A DNA stretch of 64,000 nt from Rhizobium leguminosarum (GCF_001679785.1 NZ_CP016286.1:2232001-2296000); one strand, 5' to 3'. Positions 16,380 through 25,939 are shown, numbered from the stretch's first letter. Program-made: numbers and translations. Notes: generated from the letters alone by a model not told the origin.

Positions 16380-17027
16380 ATGCGCACGGCAACCTTAGCG
16401 TCCTTGGCCTTGCTCTCGCTGGCTATTGCAGCAAGCCCGGTAACGATTGCCGGGATCGACATGGCCGCACTGGCAAAGAGCGGTGGAAACGGCGGCGGCA
16501 ACAGTGGGGGCAATGGCGGCGGTCATGGCGGCGGCGGTGGAAACAGCGGCAACCATGGCAGCAGCAGCCAGGGTAGCGGTTCAACCCATGGCAGCTCCAA
16601 ATCGCAAGGCGTGAAAGGCAAGTCCACCGAGGCGGCAAGCAAGTCCAAGTCCGTCAAGGCAGACGAGACCAAAGTCAGCACGAAAGAAAAGAACCTGTCG
16701 GCGCAACTTGCGGGCCTGAACTCCTTGAAGCGAAACTACAAGGCGTTGATGCATACGTCGGACCCACGCATGACGGCTATCGCGGCTTACGCCGTGGCCT
16801 ATGCTCAGTATGAACTCGACAATGGAATCGAGCCCGCGGCCGATGACCCTCTGTTGGGGGACGAGGCGCTGGAGGACGCATTGGCTTCCGCAACGAAAAC
16901 CGGTGAAGTCAGTCCGGCGGTTTTGAGCCAGGCCAAAACCATTCTCGGGGTTGGCGACGCAAACGGGAAGATCGATCAAATCCGCACCTCGCTGGAGAAC
17001 GCCGCGCCGGCGACATCAGACGAATAA
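16380..17027 (+). CDS. Exported glycine-rich hypothetical protein
   Basis: A 215-residue protein. Residues 1-25 look like a signal sequence (TLASLALLSLAIAASPV). A Gly/Ser/Asn-rich repeat tract with GGNGGGNSGG-type units spans ~35-70, then a Lys/Ser-rich linker. A helical C-terminal half follows (LSAQLAGLNSLKRNYKALM, YAVAYAQYELDNGI). It starts at 16380 with CGGAGG six bases upstream. The family is not recognised; low-complexity exported proteins of this kind are common in rhizobia and may act at the cell surface. A palindrome lies in its leader and a terminator follows. Confidence 0.7.
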   Translation: MRTATLASLALLSLAIAASPVTIAGIDMAALAKSGGNGGGNSGGNGGGHGGGGGNSGNHGSSSQGSGSTHGSSKSQGVKGKSTEAASKSKSVKADETKVSTKEKNLSAQLAGLNSLKRNYKALMHTSDPRMTAIAAYAVAYAQYELDNGIEPAADDPLLGDEALEDALASATKTGEVSPAVLSQAKTILGVGDANGKIDQIRTSLENAAPATSDE

Positions 17028-17047
17028 CCGCGAATTCAGGTGCGAGC

Positions 17048-17078
17048 AGTGTGGAGCTGACCAGTATAGCTCCACACT
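17048..17078 (+). repeat. 11-bp-arm hairpin downstream of the glycine-rich protein gene
   Basis: AGTGTGGAGCT (17048-17058) and AGCTCCACACT (17068-17078) form a perfect stem with a 9-base loop. It lies just before a true terminator, so the two form a tandem hairpin array after the gene. Confidence 0.55.
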
Positions 17079-17089
17079 AAATTAAGAGA

Positions 17090-17128
17090 GCATTTCCGTT
17101 TTGTTTGAGTACGGAAATGCTTTTTTTT
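17090..17128 (+). terminator. Intrinsic terminator after the glycine-rich protein gene
   Basis: GCATTTCCGT (17090-17099) and ACGGAAATGC (17111-17120) make a perfect 10-bp stem followed by eight T residues. The stem core CATTTCCGT/ACGGAAATG is shared with a repeat element near 53701-53742. The rest of the gap to 17443 shows no gene. Confidence 0.8.
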
Positions 17129-17443
17129 GCATATTTTCCAACGCAAACCGCTGCGCAGCGAGCGAGGCCCGATTAGGGGGCCCGCTATAGGTCGCTGTTC
17201 TTTGGGACCATCTGTCGTATATATTTTCTGGGAAATGTTCAGCCAAGCGCAGCCCCATTCGGCTTTCGATGACAGCAACTCTGGGTCCTAAGCGAACCAA
17301 CTAAATTCCTCACCAATGACCGCTTCGGCCAGAAGCGGAAATGACTTCCGCTCGGTGGAGCTTCGCCAGACCACGTCGAGCGGAACCTCTCGACGGCGGC
17401 ACTGTCGTTCGGGTCATGAGAAAACCTCCAGGTCGATATCTGA

Positions 17444-18430
17444 TTAGAACTGCCAGCCCGCCGGGACCCAGGCGTAACCCATGTCGGTCTTGAGCATTCG
17501 TCCGAGCCCGGGGAAAGGGTAATGAAACCCGAGAACAAGGAGCTTATCGGTCGCGGCCATATCGAATATGAGGCGGCGCGACGCGAGCGCGGTATCCTTG
17601 TCTCTGTCAGGTCCGGGTCGCCATGGATGGTCGATATTGACGACCGGGTGATAGGCAAGGTCCGCAGTGAGGAGCAGTTGGTCGTTTCCTGAGTGGACCA
17701 GGAATGTTGCCATGCCAGGCGTATGTCCGGGCGCAGCTATCGTGGTGAGGCCCGGCACGATTTCCGCACCTGCCTCGTAGAGCTCGATGTCCTTTGCGAT
17801 CGGCTCGACACTCCGTTTGATCGCCGCTGCAAACCGGTCACGAAAGTCCCTTGGTACCGGCATGTAGGAGAGATCGGGATTGTTGCGCACAAAAAAATCC
17901 CAGTCTGCCCGGGGTGCGTAGACGATGGCCTTGGGAAACGCTTTTTTGCCTTCGGAAGTGCTGAGATTGCCGACATGATCAGGATGCGTGTGGGATACCA
18001 CGATCGTGTCGACATCGCCTGCAGCGAGACCGATGGCCGCGAGATTGTCGAACACACGCCCCGCATTCGGTCCCATCGTGGCCCCGGCTCCCGCCTCAAG
18101 CAATATCCGCCTGTCGCCGACCTCGAGCAGCAGCGTGTTGAGTTGAAGCGTCATGTGATCGGTAGGAAGGAAAGCGTGGCGAAGGACTTCCTGCAGCTCG
18201 GCCTCCGGAGCATCGTTGGCATAGACCGTCGGTGGGCCGCCGATCACGCCATCGCTCAAAACTGTCGCTTTGATCTGCCCGACCCGAAATCGATAATATC
18301 CAACATTCCTGGCGTCCGGGCTCTGCACCTGCGCATTGCCTGATCCGGCTGAACCTCCGAGCAGCAGAGCGGCCGTTCCAGCAACCGCTGAAACCATGAC
18401 CGTTCGCCGGTTCAATGTGAGACGATCCAT
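17444..18430 (-). CDS. Tat-exported metallo-beta-lactamase-fold hydrolase
   Basis: A 328-residue periplasmic MBL-fold enzyme. The N-terminus has a twin-arginine-type signal (LNRRTVMVSAVAGTAALLLGG). The metal-binding motif is HTHPDHVG, with later ligands in AAPGHTPGMATF and LTADLAYHP. It resembles lactonase or other MBL hydrolases of soil bacteria; the substrate is unknown. A LysR regulator is encoded divergently 114 bp away and is the likely controller. Confidence 0.9.
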   Translation of the reverse strand: MDRLTLNRRTVMVSAVAGTAALLLGGSAGSGNAQVQSPDARNVGYYRFRVGQIKATVLSDGVIGGPPTVYANDAPEAELQEVLRHAFLPTDHMTLQLNTLLLEVGDRRILLEAGAGATMGPNAGRVFDNLAAIGLAAGDVDTIVVSHTHPDHVGNLSTSEGKKAFPKAIVYAPRADWDFFVRNNPDLSYMPVPRDFRDRFAAAIKRSVEPIAKDIELYEAGAEIVPGLTTIAAPGHTPGMATFLVHSGNDQLLLTADLAYHPVVNIDHPWRPGPDRDKDTALASRRLIFDMAATDKLLVLGFHYPFPGLGRMLKTDMGYAWVPAGWQF

Positions 18431-18544
18431 TGCTTTTCCTTTCAGTCGACAATCCGCATGTGCGGTTGAGGTATTTAGATGACCTCAAATCACTGCGCTG
18501 ATAAGACGAGCAAATCTACGCAGCTTGATAAGGTAGGCTTCGCA

Positions 18545-19459
18545 ATGGATCAGTTTCGTTTGGATAGCCTGGATGTTTTTGCGGCGATCGTCAGGTGCGG
18601 CGGTTTCAGGGCCGCCGCCCTGGAGCGAGGCGTTTCATCATCGGCACTCAGCCAGACAATCAACGCTTTGGAAGAGGCGCTCGGCATCCGCCTGCTCAAC
18701 AGGACAACAAGAAGCGTTTCGCCGACGGAGGCGGGACAGCGTCTCCTGCAGCGCCTCGGTCCAGCTTTGACGGACATCCGCCTCGCAGTCGATGACCTTA
18801 ACCAGTTAAAGGAAAACCCCGCCGGCACCCTTCGCATCAATACGCCAGGCCCCGCAATCGATCACCTGCTCTGTCCGGCAATGTTCACCTTTATGGACAC
18901 ATACCCGGACATCAAGGTCGAGCTCATCAGCGATGCAGCGGTCATCGACATCGTCGAGCAAGGCTTTGACGCGGGCGTTCGGTTCGGAAAGCAACTGGCA
19001 CAAGATATGATCGCAATACCGCTGGGGCCATCGCTTCGATACGCGATCGTGGCGTCGCCGGACTATATTGCAAAGCATGGCCTGCCTCTGACCCCCAATG
19101 ATCTCGCCGGCCACAACTGCATTCGACGACGATTTCCCGGCGGCACGCTGGTATCCTGGAAATTTGAAAAGGGCGGAGACGCCCTCGAAGTCTTGCCGGA
19201 GGGACGACTGACGGTGAGTTCAGCACACAACGAATTGCAGGCCGCAGTCGCCGGATGCGGATTGGCCCATATCTTCGAGGACTACGCGACACCTTACCTG
19301 ACGAACGGCCGGTTGACGGAGGTTCTGACGGACTGGAGCCCCCTTTTGCCAAGCTGGTATCTCTATTACCCGAGCAAAAGACACTCCAGCGCCGCCATGC
19401 GAGAACTGGTGAGCTTCTTGCGCTCCTACGATTGGAAGCTGTCCCGGATGCCGGCTTAA
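18545..19459 (+). CDS. LysR-family transcriptional regulator
   Basis: A 304-residue LTTR with an N-terminal winged helix (LDSLDVFAAIVRCGGFRAAA, SALSQTINALEEALG) and a CrgA-like substrate-binding domain (LRINTPGPAIDHLL). The ATG at 18545 gives the standard N-terminus; upstream residues in frame are not family-like. It is divergent from the MBL-fold hydrolase and probably regulates it. Confidence 0.9.
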   Translation: MDQFRLDSLDVFAAIVRCGGFRAAALERGVSSSALSQTINALEEALGIRLLNRTTRSVSPTEAGQRLLQRLGPALTDIRLAVDDLNQLKENPAGTLRINTPGPAIDHLLCPAMFTFMDTYPDIKVELISDAAVIDIVEQGFDAGVRFGKQLAQDMIAIPLGPSLRYAIVASPDYIAKHGLPLTPNDLAGHNCIRRRFPGGTLVSWKFEKGGDALEVLPEGRLTVSSAHNELQAAVAGCGLAHIFEDYATPYLTNGRLTEVLTDWSPLLPSWYLYYPSKRHSSAAMRELVSFLRSYDWKLSRMPA

Positions 19460-19532
19460 TTGCACGGTCATGACCTACGCCTGACTCCCTTCTCGACCTG
19501 AAAGGACAACGCCGACGTTGACAGGTCGTGAT

Positions 19533-19666
19533 CGGCGCGTCCGCGCCATGAATAGTCCTTCCGCTGCCAGTCCTCTCCATCATGCTCGGGATCGACGGAC
19601 GGGAGCATCTACAATGGCACCCGTTCAGGCCCGTGATATGGATCCTCGGCTCAAGGCCGAGGACGG
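19533..19666. repeat. Fragments of rhizobial palindromic intergenic repeats
   Basis: GGCGCGTCCGCGCC near 19535 matches the inner palindrome of a larger repeat at 29794-29813. GATCCTCGGCTCAAGGCCGA at 19641-19660 nearly matches one arm of the inverted repeat at 26963-26993. They look like partial copies of dispersed repeats next to the duplicated gene fragment. Confidence 0.45.
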
Positions 19667-19716
19667 CGGAGAATGCAGCAGCAGCCCTCGCCAAGCTTTC
19701 TCCTGGCGAGCGCAAC

Positions 19717-20211
19717 TCACCCCGCGAGCTCGATGATCGCGCAGCCGTAGCCTTCGAGATCGAGCCTACCGGCAACGGGCTTTTCGTCATCGAGGAGGTC
19801 ACGGCCAGCGGGAATGCCGCCGATGGCGGCCGGCTGGTCAGTGTAGTTCTGGATGAACAGCAACTGGCGGTCGTTATTCATCCGCATGGTCACCTCGACG
19901 CCATCGGGAAGGTCGCCGATCAGCGGCTCGATGCCGACGGATGCAAACAGCCGCTCGGCAAGCGCTGCCGTCAGATCCGAGGTGAGATAGGTGCCGACAT
20001 AGACCACCTGCCCCTTGCCGAGCTTGCGCGACGTCGCCATCGGCTGGCCCTCGGCATAGCGGTTGGACCAGGCCGCGACCACTTCGACATCGCCTGCGAT
20101 CGCCAGGTTTTCGTAGAAGTAGCCGGCAGCCAGTTCGCGATTGCCGATCTTGAAGCGGCGTTCGCGGCGATGCGATTCCGCCGGCTTGTTCGGTGGAATG
20201 ACAAGCCCGCC
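19717..20211 (-). pseudogene. Duplicated 3' fragment of a GH42 beta-galactosidase gene
   Basis: This fragment encodes the last ~160 residues of the GH42 enzyme encoded at 21746-23878, from about NKPAESHRRERRFKIG to the stop. Positions 19731-20211 match 21760-22240 at a constant offset of 2,029 bp with only about nine mismatches by eye. It lacks a catalytic domain and an authentic start, and the homology ends abruptly at 20211. It is a recent partial duplication rather than a gene. Confidence 0.88.
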
Positions 20212-20213
20212 GG

Positions 20214-20823
20214 CGCGTCCTGCGAATTCGCTGGTCGGAATTTCTCGAACGTGCGCCTAGTCATCTCAAGCGGATCGCGGCCGGATATTTCGGCGTTTGA
20301 TCGCGTTGAATTCCAATCTTTCGGTTGAGATCCCCAAGTGAATTTATGGCAGAATAAATTATAATACTATTATATCCAAATACGATAGATTGAAAAAGGA
20401 TAAATTCTTTAGCGATTTTATAAATTTTAGTTTAAAGGTCGATAGTTTCGCGATTTTTCTTTATGCAGACTTACTGATACTTGCGTGAACGCATGAAGAA
20501 CTTTCGAGCATTCCAGCTGTTACGAGCAGTGTTTTCTAGGTTTCACGCCTGATTTGGAACGAAGCGGATCAAAACGAGTTCCAAGAACAGCTGAGTTGAA
20601 ACCGGTTATGGCTTTGCCTCGCCGGTCCCTATCTCCACGGCGGAACTCATCGAACAGCGCCCCGGTCTCTCTCGATACATCAGCGGCGACGTGATGCCAC
20701 GTTCGCCGCCGTGGGCATCATTGCAAACTGAAGGTATCGTAACCACCTTTGATCTGACGGCAGCCATGTCACGGGCGCTGCTGTTTGAGGGCAATTTACC
20801 CTAGCCCCAAGAAGGAGGACGTC
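20214..20823. other. Intergenic region with an AT-rich stretch
   Basis: About 600 bp without a convincing gene. Positions ~20336-20480 are strikingly AT-rich for this genome (for example TAAATTATAATACTATTATA). A frame from ~20595 to 20804 without a start shows weak coding character. The strong ribosome site AAGAAGGAGG lies just before 20824. The AT-rich part could be a promoter region or a scar of transfer. Confidence 0.4.
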
Positions 20824-21114
20824 ATGTCTTCCATTCACTTCTCAGAAATTGATGATCCAACCGACATCGGCCTTATCAGGACGGTCCTTCGAAGTGCCGG
20901 CTTTCGGGGCAGCCACGCTGTTGCAGACCCCGAAGAAAAGCGTGCCGCACTTACCTTTCTCAAAACGGAATTTCGAAATGGCGTATCTTCGGAAAACGAA
21001 TTGTTGTCGGCGCTGAAACGTCGAGACGATCTTTTACGGCCGGCACTTCGACGAATGCAGGGGATATCGCAAATGACGCCGCGATCGCCTGAAAAACAGG
21101 CGGTGGCGAAATGA
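20824..21114 (+). CDS. Small hypothetical protein
   Basis: A 96-residue soluble protein with excellent start evidence: AAGAAGGAGG ends four bases before ATG 20824. It is helical and charged (EEKRAALTFLKTEFRNG, ENELLSALKRRDDLLRPALRRM). No family is recognised, though similar short proteins occur in rhizobia. It sits alone in a region rich in repeats and gene remnants. Confidence 0.65.
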   Translation: MSSIHFSEIDDPTDIGLIRTVLRSAGFRGSHAVADPEEKRAALTFLKTEFRNGVSSENELLSALKRRDDLLRPALRRMQGISQMTPRSPEKQAVAK

Positions 21115-21326
21115 CCCTGTCGTTTCCAAATTCGGCGCGCGGTTACGACGAGACGAAGCAGCACATTCGCGTCTGTCGGTCATGACCGCAAGTTTCAAGC
21201 AAGCGTGTGTGCATGAGCGTGCACGGGCCGCATACGAGCAGGTGGAAACAGAAGGCGCGCCCAGCACTCATGAAGGCGCATTTAAACTATCTCAGTTTCG
21301 ATCTTCGGACTGTGCTATGATGAGTA

Positions 21327-21563
21327 ATGGCACAGTTCTCCGCACTTGAAGCAGCCACACGGCGGGTCACCGATGATCGAATACAGATCGCGGTCCAGGA
21401 AGCCGAAATTGCCGGGGGCGTTCTCCGGGGCGAACCTACGTCTTTGGCTCGAGAAAAGCTCATGAGCTGTTTGCAGAATCTTCGATTTCACATCTTTGCG
21501 CGGGACCTGATCCAAGCAAGGATAAGCGTAGATCAACACCTGCCGCCCATTTCGAGGACATGA
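21327..21563 (+). CDS. Possible small hypothetical protein
   Basis: A 78-residue frame starting MAQFSALEAATRRV, largely helical, with no recognised family. The start lacks a strong ribosome site and codon use is less GC-biased than in neighbours, so this may not be a gene. It is kept because no longer frame competes here. Confidence 0.35.
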   Translation: MAQFSALEAATRRVTDDRIQIAVQEAEIAGGVLRGEPTSLAREKLMSCLQNLRFHIFARDLIQARISVDQHLPPISRT

Positions 21564-21745
21564 GTTCCACGAAACTGCATTAAACGACGAGCTGTAAATT
21601 CATTGCGTTCCCGCCTTCCTTCCCCAGACCGGCGCTCCACGATGATCGGTATTGAGCCGAAGCGGCTTCGGGCACGTTCCCTCGCCCCATTTAGGGGAGA
21701 GGGTTGGTGTGAGGCAGCTCTTTGGCTTCGACGCCACGCGCAAGC

Positions 21746-23878
21746 TCATCCCTTCAGTTCGATGATCGCGCAGCCGTAGCCTTCGAGATCGAGCTTGCCG
21801 GCAACGGGCTTTTCGTCATCGAGGAGATCGCGGCCAGCGGGAATGCCGCCGATGGCGGCCGGCTGGTCAGTGTAGTTCTGGATGAACAGCAACTGGCGGT
21901 CGTTATTCATCCGCATGGTCACCTCGACGCCATCGGGAAGGTCGCCGATCAGCGGCTCGATGCCGACGGATGCAAACAGCCGCTCGGCAAGCGCTGCCGT
22001 CAGATCCGGGGTGAGATAGGTGCCGATATAGACCACCTGCCCCTTGCCGAGCTTGCGCGACGTCGCCATCGGCTGGCCCTCGGCATAGCGGTTGGACCAG
22101 GCCGCGACCACTTCGACATCGCCTGCGATCGCCAGGTTTTCGTAGAAGTAGCCGGCAGCCAGTTCGCGGTTGCCGATCTTGAAGCGGCGTTCGCGGCGGT
22201 GCGATTCCGCCGGCTTGTTCGGCGGAATGACAAGCCCGCCCGAACGCTCCATCACATCGAAAAGCCCATTGGCGCCGGGGGCGGCGAGACGGCCGAAATC
22301 CTCGACACGCACGCCTGTGAGTTGCGACAGCGAGGTGCCGGGTGCGGTCTCGCGGATGACGTGATTGTCTTCGTTGCGCGTGCCGGTGCGCGCGCCGATG
22401 ACGACGGTGCCGCCCTGCTCGGCGAAGGATTTCAGCCTCTCGGTCCATTCGTCCTTCCACATCACCCAATGGGGCACATAGAGCAGCTTCAGCTTGGAAA
22501 GATCGTCCTCGGGATGAATGAAACCGCAGGCAATGCCGAGGTCGTAGCAATATTGGTGCAGCAGGATCGCATCGTCCTGCGGGCTCGGCAGGCCGATCGG
22601 ATAGGTCTTGTGCGCTTCCTGATTGTCGAAGTCCGAGCCGGCGATGCCGACATCCATGCGCACATAGGTGCCGAGGATCTTGGGCGCCAGCGCGGTCATC
22701 TCGGTCGCGAAGCGCTTGGCCTCCTCATAGCGGTGGCGGGCGACGTCGTCGTGATCGATGATGCCCATCCAATAGATCTCCGCGCCGAAATGGGCGGGCC
22801 GCCAGCGGAAAAACATCAAACCGTCGGCGCCATGGGCAACCGAGGAAAGCGCCATGCGACGCAGCTCCCCCGGCTCCGGCGTCAGCGTGCAGAAGCCCGG
22901 CTGGCTACCGAAACCCGACTGCTGCTCAGGCACGATGTAGTTGCCGGAGAAGCCGCGGCAGATATCGAGGTGCAGCGCTTGCACCTTGGCGTGATTTCCG
23001 AGCCGCTGGAACTCATCATAGAGCATCGGATAGATGTCGTAGCCGACGAAATCGAGATCGGTGGTGAACTGGCCGCGGAAGTCGATATCCCTAAGGCCCC
23101 CAAGATTGTGGAAGACGAACCAGGAGGGTTTGACGGCGCGCAGGATCTCGACCTGGTCGTGCTGGAAGCGCGCTGTCGAGAAGGCCAGGAAACGGTGATA
23201 ATCCTGGAGGTGGCCGGGGCTCGGGAAAGTCGGGCCGAACTCGATCGGCAGCACCACCTGGTCGAAGCTGTCATAGGCCGTCGCCCAGAAATCGCCGCCC
23301 CATGCCGTATTGAGCTTGCCGATCTCGCCGTATCTGCCGGCAAGAAAGGCCTGGAATTCGGTGAGCGTCGCCTTCGAAAAGCTCTCCGGCATGCTGGTGT
23401 TCAACTCGTTGTCGGTCTGCCAGCCGATGACATAAGGGTTGTCGCGATAGTGCTCGGCCATCGCTTTGGTGATCCGCCGGCTGTGTTCGCGAAAGACCGG
23501 ACTTGCCGTGTCGCAATGCTGGCGCGAGCCATGGCTCATCGGCCGGCCCTTGCCGTCGACCCTTAAGATCTCCGGATGCGCCACGGTCAGCCAGCGCGGC
23601 GGCGTTGCCGTCGGCGTGCACATGATCGTGTCGATGCCATAGCGCCCGAGCATGGCGATGGCGCGATCGAACAGGTCGAAATCGAAGGTGCCGAGCTGCG
23701 GCTCGAGAATATGCCAGGCGAATTCAGCCATTCTGACCACGTTGAAGCCGGCCCTCGCCATGCGCTCGGCGTCGCGCTCCCAGTAGCTTTCATCGACGTG
23801 CTCGGGATAGTGCGGGGCTCCGACGAGGAAGCGGTCGGTGTTGACGGGGTTCCATACGGAGAGGGTCTTGTCGGACAC
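21746..23878 (-). CDS. GH42 beta-galactosidase (LacA-like)
   Basis: A 710-residue cytosolic glycoside hydrolase. The GH42 TIM barrel starts with GAPHYPEHVDESYWERDAERM; the acid/base Glu is in WQTDNELN (~residue 155) and the nucleophile region near PEQQSGFG. The trimerisation and C-terminal beta domains follow, ending at YGCAIIELKG. It hydrolyses beta-galactosides. It lies 17 bp after the ABC ATPase gene and is the last gene of the sugar-import operon, so it probably acts on the imported oligosaccharide. Its 3' end is duplicated at 19731-20211. Confidence 0.93.
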   Translation of the reverse strand: MSDKTLSVWNPVNTDRFLVGAPHYPEHVDESYWERDAERMARAGFNVVRMAEFAWHILEPQLGTFDFDLFDRAIAMLGRYGIDTIMCTPTATPPRWLTVAHPEILRVDGKGRPMSHGSRQHCDTASPVFREHSRRITKAMAEHYRDNPYVIGWQTDNELNTSMPESFSKATLTEFQAFLAGRYGEIGKLNTAWGGDFWATAYDSFDQVVLPIEFGPTFPSPGHLQDYHRFLAFSTARFQHDQVEILRAVKPSWFVFHNLGGLRDIDFRGQFTTDLDFVGYDIYPMLYDEFQRLGNHAKVQALHLDICRGFSGNYIVPEQQSGFGSQPGFCTLTPEPGELRRMALSSVAHGADGLMFFRWRPAHFGAEIYWMGIIDHDDVARHRYEEAKRFATEMTALAPKILGTYVRMDVGIAGSDFDNQEAHKTYPIGLPSPQDDAILLHQYCYDLGIACGFIHPEDDLSKLKLLYVPHWVMWKDEWTERLKSFAEQGGTVVIGARTGTRNEDNHVIRETAPGTSLSQLTGVRVEDFGRLAAPGANGLFDVMERSGGLVIPPNKPAESHRRERRFKIGNRELAAGYFYENLAIAGDVEVVAAWSNRYAEGQPMATSRKLGKGQVVYIGTYLTPDLTAALAERLFASVGIEPLIGDLPDGVEVTMRMNNDRQLLFIQNYTDQPAAIGGIPAGRDLLDDEKPVAGKLDLEGYGCAIIELKG

Positions 23879-23895
23879 GGTGATGTTTCCTGTGA

Positions 23896-25041
23896 TTATC
23901 TGTCAAGGGTCGTCTTGCGGGCGCTGATCGTGCGTCCGCCGTCGGGTGAGAAGAGATAAAGTTCGTCGGCGTCGAGCTTCAGCGCCACGTTCTGGTCGGC
24001 GGCAAAAGGCGCGACGTAGCTCAACTGCACCGTGATGTTGCCGGTGCCGCTTTCCGAGGCGATGGTCCTGAGGTTGCCGGCATCGACATAGAGAATGGTT
24101 TCGCGCCCGAGATGCTCGACCAGCCGGACCTGACCGTTGATCGCTCCGCCCTGCGCCCCGTCGGCGACCATCGATATGTTTTCCGGCCTCACACCGAGCG
24201 TCAGGCTGGTGCCCTTCGCCAGCACCGTCGCCTCCGCCAGTTCCACCGTCACCGGCACGAGGCCCGGTGCGGAGACCGTGACATTGCGGCCGGACACTTC
24301 GTCGACGGTAACGCCGAGGAAGTTCATCCGCGGGGCGCCGAGAAAGCCCGCGACGAAGAGATTGTCTGGGTTGCGGTAGAGTTCGAGCGGCGAGCCGACC
24401 TGCTCGATCACCCCCTGATTCAAGACGACGATCCGGCTCGCCATGGTCATGGCCTCCACCTGGTCATGGGTGACGTAGACCATGGTGGCGCCGAGTTCGG
24501 CATGCAGGCTGCTGAGTTCGACGCGCATCTGGGTTCGAAGTGCCGCATCGAGGTTCGACAGCGGTTCGTCGAAGAGGAAAACGTCGGGCGAACGGGTGAT
24601 CGCCCGGCCGATCGCCACGCGCTGCCGCTGCCCGCCGGAGAGCTGCTTCGGCCGTTTCCCCAACTGGTCGGTGATCCTCAGGATCTTGGCTGCGCGCGCC
24701 ACCGCCGCCTCGATCTCGGCCTTCGGGCGCTTGGCCATGCGCAAACCGAAGCCCATATTCTCCGCCACCGTCATATGCGGATAGAGCGCGTAGGACTGGA
24801 AGACCATGGCGATGCCGCGATCCCCTGGCTCCTGTTTGCTGACGTCGCGGCCGTTGATCAGGATCTGGCCGGAGGAGATCTCCTCCAGACCGGCGATCGT
24901 CTTCAAAAGCGTGGACTTGCCGCAGCCGGAGGGGCCGACCATGACGATGAACTCGCCTTGCGCTACGGAAAGGTCTATGCCGCGCAGCGCATGATAGGCG
25001 CCGTAATTCTTGTTGATCTGTCGGAGTTCGAGACTGGTCAT
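23896..25041 (-). CDS. ABC transporter ATP-binding protein (UgpC/MsmK-like)
   Basis: A 381-residue ATPase of a carbohydrate importer. It has Walker A GPSGCGKST, signature LSGGQRQRVAIGRAI, Walker B DVFLFDEPLSNLD and an H-loop in YVTHDQVEAMT. A C-terminal TOBE regulatory domain (~240-380) is typical of the MalK/UgpC group. It works at the inner face of the membrane with the two permeases encoded immediately upstream. Confidence 0.95.
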   Translation of the reverse strand: MTSLELRQINKNYGAYHALRGIDLSVAQGEFIVMVGPSGCGKSTLLKTIAGLEEISSGQILINGRDVSKQEPGDRGIAMVFQSYALYPHMTVAENMGFGLRMAKRPKAEIEAAVARAAKILRITDQLGKRPKQLSGGQRQRVAIGRAITRSPDVFLFDEPLSNLDAALRTQMRVELSSLHAELGATMVYVTHDQVEAMTMASRIVVLNQGVIEQVGSPLELYRNPDNLFVAGFLGAPRMNFLGVTVDEVSGRNVTVSAPGLVPVTVELAEATVLAKGTSLTLGVRPENISMVADGAQGGAINGQVRLVEHLGRETILYVDAGNLRTIASESGTGNITVQLSYVAPFAADQNVALKLDADELYLFSPDGGRTISARKTTLDR

Positions 25042-25087
25042 GCGTCCTGGCTCTCTGCTGTTGAAAACTTGATATCGAGGCGCTGGC

Positions 25088-25939
25088 TCATCCCTTCACC
25101 GCGCCCATCGTCAGACCGGCGATGAAGTGGCGCTGCATCAGGAAGAACATGACGACGGGCGGCACGGCGACGACGATGGTGCCGGCGGAGATCAAGTTCC
25201 AGGCCGAGACCCACTCACCGCGAAGATTGGCAAGGCCGGCAGTCACAGGCTTGACGGAGTCGCTGACGGTCAGCACCACGGCCCAGAAGTAATCGTTCCA
25301 GATAAAGGTGAAGATCAGGATGGCGAGTGCGGCCAGCGCCGGCCGCACCAGCGGGATCGCCACATACCATAGGGTCTGGAAGGGAGACGCCCCCTCGGCG
25401 CGCGCCGCCTGGAACAGTTCATCGGGCAGTGCCGCGATGAAATTGCGCATGAACAGTGTCGCAAAGCCGGTCTGGAAGGCGACGTGGAAGATGATCAGCG
25501 CCGCGGTCGTATCGATCAGGTCGAGCCGGACCATCAGGTCGCGCACCGGGATCATCATGATCTGGTGCGGCAGGAAATTGCCGCCGACGAACAGCGCGAA
25601 GATCAGCATGTTGCCGGGAAAGCGATAGCGCGACAGCACGTAGCCGGCGAGTGTGGAGAGCACCAGCACGCCGATCACCGAGGGAATGGTGATCGTCAGG
25701 CTGTTGAGGAAGTAGCGGGCCATCGGCGTCTGCGTGAAGACATCAGTGTAATTGTCGACCACGCCGATCCCGGTCGGCCATCCCCACAGATTGCCGCCCA
25801 TCACATCCTCGGTCGAGCGGAACGAGGTGAGGATGATCGCAAACAGCGGGCAGAGCCAGAGCAGCAGGACGATGACGACAGCGAGCACGTAAAGACGGCG
25901 CTGCCAGATGGCGGCATCGGGAATGGGACGAGGATACAT
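25088..25939 (-). CDS. Carbohydrate ABC transporter permease (MalG-like)
   Basis: A 283-residue inner-membrane protein with six hydrophobic segments, starting MYPRPIPDAAIWQRRLYVLA. The EAA loop reads QAARAEGASPFQTLWYVAIPLVRPA. ATG 25939 overlaps the stop of the upstream permease (TGATG), so translation is coupled. It forms the channel with that permease for the binding protein encoded at 27043-28317. Confidence 0.94.
   Translation of the reverse strand: MYPRPIPDAAIWQRRLYVLAVVIVLLLWLCPLFAIILTSFRSTEDVMGGNLWGWPTGIGVVDNYTDVFTQTPMARYFLNSLTITIPSVIGVLVLSTLAGYVLSRYRFPGNMLIFALFVGGNFLPHQIMMIPVRDLMVRLDLIDTTAALIIFHVAFQTGFATLFMRNFIAALPDELFQAARAEGASPFQTLWYVAIPLVRPALAALAILIFTFIWNDYFWAVVLTVSDSVKPVTAGLANLRGEWVSAWNLISAGTIVVAVPPVVMFFLMQRHFIAGLTMGAVKG

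Noticed and set aside
20595..20804. Start-less frame with weak coding character (AELIEQRPGLSRYISGD)
   Set aside because: No start codon, no ribosome site and no family; possibly a remnant but not supportable as a gene.
21722..23566. A 614-residue plus-strand frame opposite the GH42 gene
   Set aside because: It is antisense to a clear GH42 enzyme and has no recognisable domain; high GC content creates such shadows.
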